64,000 bases of DNA from Nautilus pompilius. Taxonomy: Eukaryota; Mollusca; Cephalopoda; Nautilida; Nautilidae. The DNA lies in assembly GCA_018389105.1 (NCBI GenBank), contig JACATO010000998.1, positions 496,001-560,000 of the forward strand, read 5' to 3'. Shown here piece by piece: positions 49,558-63,049 of this stretch (positions are counted from its first letter, which is position 1; each line of letters begins with the position of its first letter). The notes under the pieces were generated by a model. The model was given only the letters and a program-made list of their open reading frames with translations, was not told the origin of the DNA and did no database searches. The translations under genes and the position numbers were made by a program.

Positions 49558-52500
49558 TTAATACGTGAAGGATGCAAAAGATGTCATCAATTCAAATGGC
49601 ACAGGGAACTTCTTCACGTCTCTTTTTCCAATTATCACATGCTGTAAATAAAAACAACAGTATATTAATATATACATACAGGTGTCCATAAATGTGGACT
49701 TACCAATAAAAGAATTTAGTAGGCTTAGAGGAATGTATTTTGAAGAAGAAAATGTTGTGAACAAAAGTTTCTTTTAAAAAAGTAATGAATCACATATTTA
49801 AATGAAATCAATCTGAAGCGTAGTGGTGAATACTGAGTATCTGGGCAACTTAGTACCTATGCCTCAAAACAGTAGTAAAGAGGCAAAAAAATGATTTACT
49901 TAATTAAATTTGTTTATGATAATAAATAACCAAAATGTTCATGAGAGAGAACTCTGTTTGCCTGCGTCACATGGTTTAGTAAGTCTAATTCATCAGTCCA
50001 TGAAAGATGAGCTTGAGATCTCTCCGTGAGTAATATGTCTGTCTTTCTGATATACACTGGCTGACCAGTCACTTCCTAAATAGCAGCCATGACACAATAT
50101 ATTACATAGAATCCTCAAGACACAAGAGATATCCAGCAAAATACTTTTCCATTCAGTCATTAATACTTTAAGCAATATATGGAGCGAGATAGGTAGAGGA
50201 TCATAATGGTGAATGCATCTTTCAAGTTCATCTTACAGATGATACATTTAGATTGAGATCCACGATCTGAAATCTACATCGTGATTTTGAAGCCCTTAAA
50301 TGCACAATTTGAGTACAGTGGTTAAGGAATTGTCATCGTGGAAGCAACCATCCACATCAGGATGCATACTTGTTCAGAGATGATGCTGAAGTAAAGTTTA
50401 GCATTCATTCTGCTTCCTAAAAGGACCAAAGGTCCCAGTGTATGCCAACAAAACATTCCTTAAACCCGACTCCAACACCAGCTGTCCGAAGGACCACACA
50501 AGAGAGACATGGAGTGATTTGAGTGGCCTTCCCAAACCTGTCGACTTACATCCGAACAGAAAAAAGGGCTGCGTGACTCACCAGACCAAATCACTTTTCA
50601 CCAGCCTTCCTTAGTACAATGTCTGCGCTTCTTAAGGCACAGATGTCATCTTTTCAAGTTGGTAACCAAGATCATTTGGACAAGACCGTGGCTCATTTTC
50701 TGCACTGTTCTTTACCAGGAATGACTAAAAATGAGTGTGCATTGTCCTGCAATCAATATTTCCGAAAACTGAACTATCATCTGATGACAGTTGGACTTTA
50801 CTATCCTGCTTAACCATCTATTCTCTATTCTATCTCACTACACCTTTGTGCCCGCACTTCTCCCTCATAGCAGATATTTTCTTCTCCTCCCCCTGCTGAT
50901 GAATTTAAATGACGATGATTTGAAGCAGCTTATCAGTGAAAATGACTTTGTTACTATAGAAACTGCTAGTTGAGCACCCATTACCGTGCCTCTTTTGAAT
51001 GATGTATTGTTTTTGCCCTTTCACGTATGTGTTAGACTGGCTGCAGATGCCCAGTCACATCACGTGTTCAACCTAATCTGCATTTCCAGCTCAGGTCAGA
51101 CACAAGTCTGAAAGGCTGAATAGGTCCCAGTGAATTGGCCAGCCAGTGTATGTCATAAATCTCTAAAAAAATACAATAAATAAATGAAAAGTCAATCAGT
51201 CATTTCTGCAACTTTTTCATGAACGTCTTTCTTTATTACATAAGTCGGTTTTGTTTTAAGATAACGATAAAGTCATATGATAGTGATAATGTGTGAATAA
51301 TACAATCAATAAAAATCTTTCCCTGACCACGAGGTGATCTGCTCTAAAACTTCATGGCATTAGCAAGATGATGGGAGGGGTAATTATCAGCGCTGTCCCA
51401 GGAAAGTCAGTACAAACAACAGATTTCTTCTCACTTTCCTCACTACCATGTACAAGTTCATCTAGCTCTAGTATAGTTTGTCTTTTTTCAAAAACTTATC
51501 AAAGGATCCTGCCTTCTTACTTATTTCTTAGCTTTTTCCTTTTAATATTCAGCATCCGAAAGCTGTCTTCCTCAAAGCACCAGTAACATTGATCGGTATC
51601 GATCAACCAAATCAATATGGCATCTTCACACAATTTAATGCGCACATTTGTTTTAACATGAAATATGCAAAGCAACAACACAAGAAAGATATAAACTGAG
51701 ACAGACCAGAATTCTGAAAGAGAGGAATATTCTGCATCAAGTGAACTCTTGAGATCCCTGACTGAAATCAGAAATGACACTTGCTGCTGGAAACTTTGAT
51801 CTATGGTGGTTATCCACTTGTTGCAACTTACAGGCGTTTCTACTGACTGACTCTTTCAAAACAGAGAGCGACATTTTGTCCTTGATTAATATATTATTGC
51901 TTAATCTGCAGAAAGGCTTTTGTCACTCATTTTTGTAATGTGGATTCTTAGCATGTTTCTAATCACCTGTTACGATTAACTAATTCACAAAGCTTCGCCA
52001 CCTGGATCATCTGAAGAAGTGCACCATCTCTCTTAATAAGCTGTTTGTCAGCACTGATCCAGTCAAACTACAGGAGTAGTTCAGGTTAAACCCATTCATT
52101 TGCAGTTTAAAAACAGGAGATTTAGCCTATAAAAAGGAATACTAATAATAATGGACACTCTAGTAACTATAAATTGCCATTCATGGGTTCCAATGGCTGA
52201 CCGAGTGTTTACAGAGCAGGCAGAAGCTGTTTCCTACTCTGAAAATTGCACTGTTAGGTCACCTGGTGTCCAGGCACATCCAAAACGTTCAGACAACTTG
52301 CAACACAACGTCTCGAGAAGAAGATTAAAAAGTTCAATGTTACTTCTTATGCTAAACCCCTAAAAGTTAAATTTTATTAAGAAATCTAATTAAAAGACAG
52401 TGAATTGAAAGACAGTTTTTAAAAATACATTTTGGTTTACCATTAGAACTAGAGAAAAATGGTGTGTTGTGATTGCCATTGATGTACCAAGTATTCATAG

Positions 52501-55500
52501 TCACATCTTGTCAAATTAACCAGTAACCAAGTACATGGATAAACAATACAACTTTTAAAATGTCTACCGTCAATGGAGCATGGAGGCAGATGTGAGGAAT
52601 CTTGAACACATCAGGATTTGCAATTGTAGTACGGAGATTTCCACTACCAAGGGTTGTCAAGGAAACCACTAAAAAGGAAAACAAAGAAAAATAATACAAT
52701 GTCAAAGTTTTCCAATGTTGTCACGTTTACAGAGCAAGGACATAGCATTATTATTGAGAATTAAAGTAATTGAAAAATATTCATTTTTTAATATTCATGT
52801 TAATTTTCATCAATTTAATCTTTCTCATTTATTTGTATAAAATGGACAAACAGCAGCAGCAGGAACTCTGGCATTGGTTTGATTTCAAGCAAGAATGAAA
52901 ACAAAAATATCAAACGGGTATTTAGGTAAAGTGGGTAGTTTGTATGTGCTAAAATCCTGTGACAATGAAACTGTGAGAGTTTGAAGTCAGAAACAAGTGA
53001 TAATTAACAAAACATCTCTATAATGCAATAATAATCTTATGCCTTGATTCAAATGAAACTGTCACGTGACCATAAACTTACTACCTGAAATTGATTTCCT
53101 ATATCCCTAATTCTATAACATACATTAAAACACAAGCGTAAATTCCAAAAATTGGCAGATTTTCCCACTCTACGTGCCACTTATGCTACAGTATTCACCT
53201 CTGATGTTTTATCCTCTGTATATAAATTTACAGAGCCGTCAGATGTCAGTTTGCCCACCAGCAGAGGTTTTCTCCAAGATCGCTTAGCTTAGTAAAGATT
53301 TTCAATAACAAGAACTACAATGTACAAGCAGCTTTAGACACCTTTCAGCACCACATTCTTGTCATTCACAATAGTTGGCTGTGCAGAGCTGTGTACCATC
53401 TCATATAACGTCTGGAAGCTGTTACTGAGACTGGCGGCAGACATTGTGAACATTCTCTGTAGCCATTTAAACCAGTTCAGCAGAAAAATGTTATCACAAT
53501 TTTGATTCAATAAACTGGTGTTGGTAACTTTACTGTTCACCTTTCTCTATTACATTTACAGCCATTGTTAAAACATTTTTTAATAAATCTGTAGATCTAG
53601 GCTAATTATTTAATCGTTTTATTAACTAACTGTAAGAATATTAATAACAAAAGAAATATATATATATATATATAAAGTATCGCATATACTTACAAGTTCC
53701 TTCCCATAATAATTTGAACAGCATCAACTTAGCACATCTACAATAACTGCATATTATTTTCAGTATTTGACGACAGTTTTTGTTGCATCGTGTAGAGCTC
53801 TTCATGTCTAGATTTGTTATCTAAACATTTGCGGGCAATCATTCCATCAGTTGATACTACAAGGTTGGTCTTTCTCGGTCAAGTGGACTTTAGCTCCATA
53901 TCAAGATACTCCTATATTGGCCTAATGGGATTCATAGATTAGCAGGAAAGACATTGCACTCCATTCTGTCTTCCAAGCTGTAGTTGATCATTATGTGCAG
54001 CTTGAAGCTCTACCTTCCTGTAGGTTGTGGTGATTATGGTCAACGATCCATTAATCATATTCAGACAGGACAGTTTTCCAAAGAATGGATATGTAACCAG
54101 TGTGGTTCAGTCATGTGCCAGTAAATGTTAGTTGGCGGAGCGGAGCAGCTCATTATATACGAGAGTGGTGATAGTGACAGCAGGATGTCTAGAACTTTGC
54201 TGGGATTGGATACCCCGTTTACCCTAGACAGAGAAGTCATTCAGTGTGCGCACGCGCACACACGCACACACACACACCACACACACATACACACACACAC
54301 GCGCGCGCAAAACAGCACAAGTAGCCAAAGATTGATAAAATGCAGGAGACAGACGACAGAAAACAAAAGGGGATCATCCAATTACTTGAAACTCGATAAA
54401 TGAGAAAATAGCTCAACTACCATTTTCTTTTGTTAAAAGCGACCATTTTGTAGTGGTGATGATGGTTAAAGCAAACAAAACTTCTTAAAATAATCATGGT
54501 GGGGATCTTATATATGACTTTAAACTCACTCATTCTCGAGACAGGGTATAGTTCTCTTCAATTTTCTGAACAATTTCTTGGAAATTCTATTTTTATTTGT
54601 AGCCTTGTAATAAGACACCAGACTGCTTTAAATAATTGTTTTCAGACTTTTTCTAAGACTTAATACATGTGTGAGAGCATAAGACAAACATTTGCCATCA
54701 ATAGAAGTTTTAAGGAATGTGTTGGATGGGCAGCAGTGGACTACTGCACTGCTAGGATGATAGCCCAATTTTGAAACCCACTCTGGACAGGCTCTTTGAC
54801 CTACTACCTTGCTAACATGATTCTTTCTTCCTTCTTGCACTTCTTCGCCAAACAGTTATCTTGGTTTCCTCCCACATCTAAAAGGCAAGTTTTCGTTGGG
54901 ATTCTTCCAAGTGCATGTGCTATAGGTTCACTACTAAGTCTTAACTGCAGTTCAAGAGACCCCAAACAAACCTAGGTAACTACTTGCTTGGTCAACAAAT
55001 CTACTGATTGATACCCTAACTTTCCCTCTTCTTTCAGATATCCTCTGAACTTGAAACTCAGACAGGGTTCGCTAAGATGAAGGAGACATGTTTTTTCTAA
55101 GTTTTTCATGGCTTGCAAAATAGTGATTTGTCTCCTTCGTGTTTGTTTTCTCCATTACATTTGTTCGATCACTGTTATACTTACAGTCATTATGTAGAGT
55201 GTACTGGCTTTCTAACAGTGGCAAGCAGTCTCTTACAGTCAGTGTAATGTTTACTTTCATGTGTCCAATATGGTAGTGATAGGCTGCAGCCTCCATTTTG
55301 TCTTGGTCAGCACCAAAGTGAAGATGGCCACTGAACTTAGCATGAGCTGCAAATATCAGACAAGGAAAAAGAAACAACTCAGTTGGCACAGAAGGAAAAC
55401 TTGGCAGTTAAACAGCAAATTTATAGTTTTTGTTGTTTTTATCAAATAATAAAAACAACTGAAAGAAGCAAAACATTTTAAACAATATTAAAAGTTAATT

Positions 55501-57535
55501 TAATGTTAAAATAAAAGTGAAAGAGTGAAGTAGAATATTATCTTCCGTATACTGCTTGTAGCATCTTTAAACCCCACTACCCTTCGGATCTATATTAAGT
55601 TGATCAATCGGGGCTGCGATACTTATTACCTTTCTTATTAATGCAACCCTTCGTGACGACCAGATCCCTGTATCTCTCCAATCCCACGTATTTGGTGTCG
55701 CAAGTGTGGTAATTAAATAAACAGTCGATTTAGTACAAATACTGACTAGTGCTGAACTGGGGTGCATAATTAGGGTAAAAACGTACGAGGTGTATAGAGG
55801 GTCAAAGAAGAAAGAAAGGATCAAAGTTGTGAAATAGGTAAGCAAGAATAAAGAGGTATCTTTTATATTTGGAAAAATGAAAAAATAGAAAATTATTATT
55901 ACTAGGTATTGTATTAAACCACTGCGTCCTTTTTTGGGAGTTTGGAAGAAAAGACAAACATTTGGCCAGGACAAGCTTAAATCAAGCGAACTGGTACAAC
56001 CTGCTTGTTAACTTAACATTTTCAAACTTTTAGGCAGAATCTATCAATCCCTACAGCCTGTACCCCAGAAACGAGTCAACGGAACCCTAAATCAAAAGCT
56101 GACTATGTCACATGATCAAACGTGGCCTCTTGGTGCATTGTTTAAGATTTTTATAACAATACGAGAGCCAAAACTTTACAGCCATACTTTAATACAGACA
56201 ATTTCTGTGTTGTAATTGACAGGGTGTACAGTGAGGAGCTCAAGGACGAGAACATTTGTACTTATGGTTTTGATGTAGGAAGAAAGTTTGGTAGGTTTTT
56301 ATATTAAATCAGCCTCCTGGGGGAGAAGGGAGAGAAGGGAAAGCTGTTTCCGGCGGAACGATTAACAGCTGACAGCCAAGGTGGAATCGACGGATCTTTG
56401 GTTTAATACGGAGAACAAAAATCAGGGACTTACTACTTAATAGCTAAAATTATATACAAAGAATTACTTCAAAAGGTATCAATGCAAACAGTAAGTTTTA
56501 AGAGAAATCGAAAAACTGCCAATGAAATATAGTTTAGCAATGGATTTCCTTAGAAAGAGTAAACAGAAATTACAGTACAGTATATATATATTAGTGTACA
56601 CTAGAGGCCAAACTTAATGTACTGTCTTTGTTTTAAAACGAAATCTTGAATTCGTATTGTGTTACTATAAAAAAAGGAATTTTTAAATAATAAAGCCGAG
56701 TAAGCTTGTTTTATCATTGATGGTGATTCTTCTTCAAACGTGTAACAACACTCCATTAAGAGCCGGTTACTGAACATTTTAAATTAAGCGATTACCAAAA
56801 GAGTCCGTTCGACAGAGAGACGTGTCGTCTACTATATTTTTACCTGCTGTAGCCTTGGGATGGATTAAACCATAACTTACGATTCAAGCACCGGTGGAAT
56901 GAGTTCTTGGTTAACATTTTCATGCAATGTCCATTTTGGTGATGATACACATATCCCTAAAAGAAAAACAGTAAACGGATTCCAGCAAAATAATGAAGGT
57001 GACTAACAAGTTCTCAACTAAGACATTTAAAGAAGAAAAGAACATAACGACAGTAGGTCCTTTTAAAGGCCACCAAAATCTGACGAAAGATCCGAATGAA
57101 GAAGAAAGGAAGCTGTTTTCATCTTGCAGGTTGCATAAACATATTTACTGACTACGTATAGATTTTTAATTGTTATACTAAATTTTATGGATGCTTTCTT
57201 GCTGTCTTACTTGTGATTTTCGAGCTCTCAAGTTTTTGCTAATTTCAAATTTAAAATTAAAAAACTTTTAAATTCTTTAAAATCAGTTCGCTGGCTAATG
57301 ACCTCAGAATTTACCTACTAAACTCAGAAATTTAATCTTTTAAAATAAATACAGTTAAAATAATATATATAAAAATCACACATTTTACATAAACCTGTTG
57401 GAAGATGTAATCTATTAATTTGTATGTGTAATTCTGTAAACGTAAAATTAACAAACTTTTACTACTGATAACTTTAAACTTCACAGAATTGAAATTGGTG
57501 TTAAGAGTCTGAATTTTATGTATTTTAATGTCGTT

Positions 57536-57583
<48 letters not shown>

Positions 57584-59593
57584 TAATATAATAATAATAA
57601 TTAATAATAATAAATGTGGGGTCGAGCTACACACCTGTGTGCGCAGGTGTTAATGGATGATTAGAAGAATTGCTATCTTGGTAGACAGTTTGCTCGCTTC
57701 AAACACTTTTCAGGATAAGCTGACCAATGTTCTCTCTAATGTAGCTTTTATACTTTTAATTTACAGGTTTATTACACAGTTTATAAGATGGAGCCACTTT
57801 CTGAAGACAGAATTTCAAAATCAGAAATATCTCAGACTTTTTGTTGTCCTTTATTTAACTGAACTGAGCGGAAAACCATTTATTTAGCAAAGCAACAGAG
57901 TGATGATTTGTGGTATCTGTCGTAGCCAACAGCCACCTGTCTTTCAATATTCAAAAAGCATAAAAAAAGCAGCAAATGTGACAAACACAGCCCTCTTCCT
58001 CCCTCCCCCACTTCAAGAGATAGAGAGAATTAAGGGCTGTTCTATACATTGGTTACTTACAGCATTGTTATCGTAGTAAGTAGCTACTTTGAGTAACGTC
58101 AGCAATTTTCCATCAAGAAAAGAAGCAACAAATTTGAATATAGACAACCTGCTCGCATTGTGGTCAACATGAAAGGTTGAGTTTGTCTGAAATTAAATGT
58201 CACGAAAAGGATAAAACAAAAGAGAGAAAGAAAAAGGGGATTCTGAGAGGAATGAAAAGAAGCTAATGGTTTTTCTGAACAAAAACAGTCACAGATTCCC
58301 TTGCTTATCCATAGTTAAGAATACCGATGTTAATCTGATAAATGTTGCACCATGGATTCATATAATATTTATTTACTTCCTTAAATAATAAGAATATACA
58401 TGGATGATATAAACTGTTAGAACTGGTAGCTAGCAGAGATACCGGGCATCAGGGTAAAATCCAACTTGCTCTCCCCTGGTGGCCTGAATAATTGTCATGG
58501 ATTTCTTGGTTTATTTGTGATAACAACATTAATAATAAAATATGTCTGCTACTAGATCCCTGTATACAGATACCACAACGTGCACATAAGTAAGTTAAGG
58601 AAAGTTTAACTAGTTGATGAGGGCTCTATGGGTCCTGTTAAAACTTTCAGTTATGAGTAGCAGCTCATGGTGTAGAAGATGATAAACCAAATTGGCCTCG
58701 AGCAGAGTAAAGGATCAATAACACCATCCAGAAGAAAGGTTGTGCTCTAAAAGCTTTAATTTTGAGAATATGTTTACTCTAAGAATCAGATCCTCTAAAT
58801 AATCAGATTACCCCACGGAGAGGTAGGTAAACGTGCGATCTTCTGCTTCTTTTCTTTTTCATTATGATTGATGATGTTTTCTTTCTTACTTCACAAGTCT
58901 CCCCCTTGACTCTCGAGTTCTGAAGACACGTGACGGCAGTCAGCTATGAGGGAAAGGTGAGTGGACATCAGCCTCGGTTTGGTCACTGACGTGGTATGCA
59001 GAAGATCCCCACAGAGGAACAAGAAGGAATCACGCTGCAAAACATTGCCGGCGTTAGATTCCCCAGAGAAACTAAAATGTGAGGTTTCATCCATGGCAGG
59101 CTGGCAATCCACCTCCCCATTATTAAAAAATCGCTTATTATACAAAAATGGTAGCAGGAAAATTTGGCCGGGTGCCAGGCAATACACCAATCTACAAAAC
59201 ATTTCAGCTTAGTTCATGTGCTGAGCCACAGGTAAAAACACTGATATTACATTTATTATTGAACAGACTGTTTAGTTTTATGATGGTGCAGATGAAAAGG
59301 AAAGAAAAGGGGAAAATTCAGTGCAATAGAAAAAAAATATGTCCACAATGAATAATAACTACGATATATCAACAGGGGTGGGGGGGGCAGAGAGAGTGTG
59401 ATTCAAACACGAAAACTGCAGAATACAGAATATAAGACACAAATGTATTTGTATTACTCACAATTGTAATCTCATAGTCACTGTTGATGTTGCTCGTTAA
59501 CAATAATTCTTCTCCTTCAAATGTGTCTGGGGCACAACACGACTCCGCTGTGCTGACCAGAACAGCAGCAAACAGAAGCAGAAGGGCAGCCAT
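49558..59593 (-). CDS. Ependymin-related secreted protein, unit C (6 exons, 226 aa)
   Basis: Exons on the minus strand: 59462-59593, 58061-58186, 56881-56956, 55185-55346, 52568-52668, 49558-49641. Splice sites are all GT..AG and the phases are those of unit A. The frame is open throughout. The first 23 residues (signal peptide plus CCAPD) are identical to unit A. Exon 2 differs at 20 of 42 residues and carries sequons N-S-T and N-A-S. Exon 3 has NGHCMK; exon 4 has TVRDCLPL; exon 5 reads NPDVFKIPHICLHAP; the C-terminus is the usual FELMTSFASFTY. A variant poly(A) signal, ATTAAA, lies at 49497-49502. Unlike unit A, exon 5 lacks the Cys before NLRTTI (GSG in place of GDC). This is the best preserved copy in the window and the reference for the others. 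Confidence 0.88.
49970..51130 (-). mobile_element. Tc1-like relic in intron 5 of unit C
   Basis: Minus-strand debris includes TFGPFRKQNE (the 'G.LVP..G' strand), HPDVDGCFHDDNS (the 'FQxDNAP' catalytic motif region) and a C-terminal segment ending TGQPVYIRK. It is nearly identical to 63050-64000 in unit D. Confidence 0.6.
54247..54308. repeat. (CA)n microsatellite in intron 4 of unit C
   Basis: Interrupted CA tract, flanked by CG dinucleotides. Unit B has a short GCGCGCGCAACA trace at the same place (43087-43100). Confidence 0.93.
57537..57612. repeat. (AAT)n microsatellite in intron 2 of unit C
   Basis: More than twenty units with TAATATAAT interruptions, at the same site as the shorter tract in unit A. 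Confidence 0.95.
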
Positions 59594-59860
59594 TTTGTGC
59601 TGTGGTGTCTCTTGCTATCTGAACTGAAGCAGAACTGAGAGACTGAACTCCACCTCAACAGAAATCAGACCAATGAGTGTGAAAGAGACCTGCGTCTGTG
59701 TTTTGTATTTTGATGCTTGCTGATTCACCAGTTTTTTTTTGCAAGGTCAATAAAAATGAACGATAATATCCATTTGTTGGTTCCCATGATAACGAGGTCA
59801 TTTCTTGGCAGTCCTTTGCTTTGACACGTGAAAAATTTTAAATAGATCACAAGATATTCT
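59594..59860 (-). promoter_or_regulatory. 5' leader and proximal promoter block of unit C
   Basis: Conserved counterpart of 36305-36560 (A) and 47035-47300 (B). Confidence 0.5.
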
Positions 59861-60573
59861 AGATAAAAGATTATTTTCTGAGCTATATTATTTTGTTCAT
59901 ATGCATATAAATCACACACACACACACACACACATAAACTCGGAATAACATGGATTCCACTTAAATCTTTCAAAATTCTCTACCATTTGCTAAGCAAATT
60001 CAGTGTTATTGCCTCTGTGAACATCATCATCTGTAACTGTAGACATTCATGAGGCTCCAGAGTACCATGATTACCAGTTTCCATTTCTGTATCTGCATGG
60101 GCCTGGTACTTTCATCTTCAGCAAGAAATGTGAATATAAATGGATGGAATAAACTGTTAGAAGTAGTGATTAAAGCAGAGATACAGAGCATCAGTTTAAA
60201 AACCAACTTGGTCTTCTCCATAAAATTCTATTTTATCAGGGAAATGTAGATGTTGAGAAAAGAAAAGAAAACTTTCGAGAGCAGGAAATAAAAGAAAAGA
60301 TGAGAACCTTCATTATTTTTTTGAATAAAAATTCAGGAAATTCTTTTTTTTCCTCAGTAAAACAGTCATAAAACTGACATTCACATATTTTCTTACAGTT
60401 AATGGTACTAACAAATGTACACTGCAAAACCTGATTTTCTTTGTTATAGGGATCATCCAAAGAATATTTGTCACCATGACAACTCAACAATATTAGCTGA
60501 GCAAGTGTGAAAAAAAAACATTTTAATGTCAGTAAAACAGATTACACACCTCACAATTTTCCTATTTCAGGAT

Positions 60574-60610
60574 GTGTGTGTGTGTGTGTGTGTATGTGTG
60601 TCTGTGTTCT
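60574..60610. repeat. (TG)n microsatellite between units C and D
   Basis: TG tract with TA and TC interruptions. Confidence 0.93.
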
Positions 60611-61969
60611 CTCAATGAGCAGCAAACAAAAAAAATTAGGTTATGAAAACACAAAAGTAACACAACAATAGAATAGGTTCAAAACAATGGCCAAAGCAGG
60701 TATCATTTCTTTTTGTAATTGTTATAATGCAACCGAACCATTAGATTCAGGAAAAGTTAAGTAAATATGAACTTTGGTTAATGTTAGAGCTCTCCTGTCA
60801 AAAAGAGGACAAACAGAGCTATAAGTGAGTTAGAAATTTGTATAGTGGTGTGTACAATATTGGGTTCAGTTGATTCTATGTGCTCCAACATTGCTATATT
60901 TATAATCACTCGCTCAGTGAGCCACTAAACATGAATAAAATTAACTAAGTATTCAGGATCTACCAGCATGCCACCTTTCTGAACCTACATCTCGCTCTTC
61001 TGTCACTCATCATGGCGGACTTTTCATTCTTAGTCTGTTTCATATTATCACTTTAAATCTTGAAAATATGAAAACAACAAACAAATACTCAATCCTAAAG
61101 AATAATTAAGAAGAAAGCTATTGTCAAATTTTTTCAATTTCAGTAAACTTGGAAGTTTTCATGGCAACTGTGCATTTGGAAAGTTGTGAATCCCACATAT
61201 TTTGGGTTGAATATAAAGTATATTTCAATCTTTTTTCTAAACTTGGTTTAAACACCAGATTTGCGGCTTATCCCCCTCCCTTCCTTATTGTGGAAAAACC
61301 TAGAGAATAATAATTTGCACATGTGAACATATCTATGAATTGGTTACTTTGAATAGTCTTTTCTTTTCTTTTAAGCAAGAGAAATATAAAAATCAACAAA
61401 TAAATTGATGAAAAATTAATGTTTTTTCGTATCAATAGTATATTTCATGGTAGTGACATGATCTTTATAAAAACACTGTATATTTCTAAATGTAACATAT
61501 TTCAAAATTTCGAAAAAGTGCATTTTGTAGTTAGTTTACGTTTTAAAAATTCTAACTTTTAATATATACATAAATAAATGTATAAATTATGACAGAAAAC
61601 TTAGTAAAATACCAAAAGAAATATTCTTTTTTTACAAGTGAAAGATAGAGAACCTTGTATTTTATGATAAATGATCTTGTTTGTAATTTATGACACAAGG
61701 AAAATAGTTAGGTAACCATAGCAACAACTTTCATCATGTGCACAGAAATTACCAAGGTAAAGATGTTTGTTTAAGTGAATAAAATGCTAACCCCTCCGTG
61801 TTTGGTAGTTTAATGTAAAAATAGTTAGTAATCAGTATCTCTCTGCAGGTATTGGACTTCAGATTTCCTCTCAAATTGTATGCTTCTTGCATTCAAAATG
61901 AAATAATTTTCTTATGTTTGGTTTCAGGTAAATTCTATTATTTGGTTTTTTTACTCTTTGAAACGATGT

Positions 61970-62335
61970 GCAGAAGGCAGCACCTGTGTATGGTTACTGG
62001 AGATTCCTGTGGTGCCAAACTGACTTTCGTGTAGCGCAGTCTGCAGTACAGAGAAGAGGAAGTAGAGAAATTGCCATGTCTGCCTCCCACCCCACTCTTC
62101 AGAGCTTCCAAAGCCACCCGACTGTTTTCAACAAAACAATCATTATGTCTGTCGGGAAATAAAACTGGACCAGAAGGATCTGTTTCTTCTTTGGACTCAG
62201 AGAAACACTTTGACAGATCATTTTCCCCCCTATACCCCTTGTTTAAATCTGAAGGTCCAGCCTACACATTACTACTAAACTAAAGCACTCCACACTGCCC
62301 CTTATGTAATCCCAGATGGCCCAGGTTCCATGTAT
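61970..62335. repeat. 3'-flank block of unit D
   Basis: Almost identical to 23505-23870 of unit A, in contrast to the more diverged unit C copy. Confidence 0.7.
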
Positions 62336-62643
62336 CTACCAGTTAAAACAAAGATTACTGAGATGTAGAAGATATCATTTTTTTTTTCCTTTTTTTGAAA
62401 GAACAGCAACATTAGGTCTCTATGATAAACACAAAGCAGAGTGAAGCTCTCCACGTTTTTTATGAAGGAAGTCTGTCAGTCTAATACAGACATCAATAAC
62501 ACCAATGCTAATGTGTCAAAAATCTATAGTCTAAGATCAGAAATTAAAGAAAAGAAAACAGGAAAAGGAATAGCTTAAGAAAAATTGGCTTTATTACAGT
62601 ATAGTGAAAGTGCTGTCAATGATGTGATTCTGCTGAGCAGGGG

Positions 62644-62727
62644 TTAATACGTGAAGGCTGCAAAAGATGACATCAATTCAAATGGCACAGGGAACTTCTC
62701 CACGTCTCTCTTTCCAACTATCACATG
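62644..62727 (-). CDS. Ependymin-related protein, unit D, last exon only (runs off the window)
   Basis: The exon follows a TTTACAG acceptor and reads HVIVGKRDVEKFPVPFELMS, then SFAAFTY and TAA: 27 codons in phase 0, as in units B and C. The AATAAA signal lies at 62590-62595. The upstream exons would lie beyond 64000, so whether the gene is intact cannot be judged. Confidence 0.8.
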   Translation of the reverse strand, partial: HVIVGKRDVEKFPVPFELMSSFAAFTY

Positions 62728-63049
62728 CTGTAAATAAAAACAACAGTATATTAATATATACATACAGGTGTCCATAAATGTGGACACGCCAATAAAAGAA
62801 TTTAGTTCGCTTAGAGGAATGTATTTTGAAGAAGAAGATGTTGTGAACAAAAGTTTCTTTTAAAAAAAGTAATGAATCACATATTTAAATGAAATCAACC
62901 TGAAGCGTAGTGGTGAATACTGAGTATCTGGGCAACTTAGTACCTATGCCTCAAAACAGTAGTAAGGAGGCAAAAAAATGATTTACTTAATTAAATTTGT
63001 TTTATGATAATAAATAACCAAAATGTTCATGAGAGAGAACTCTGTTTTG

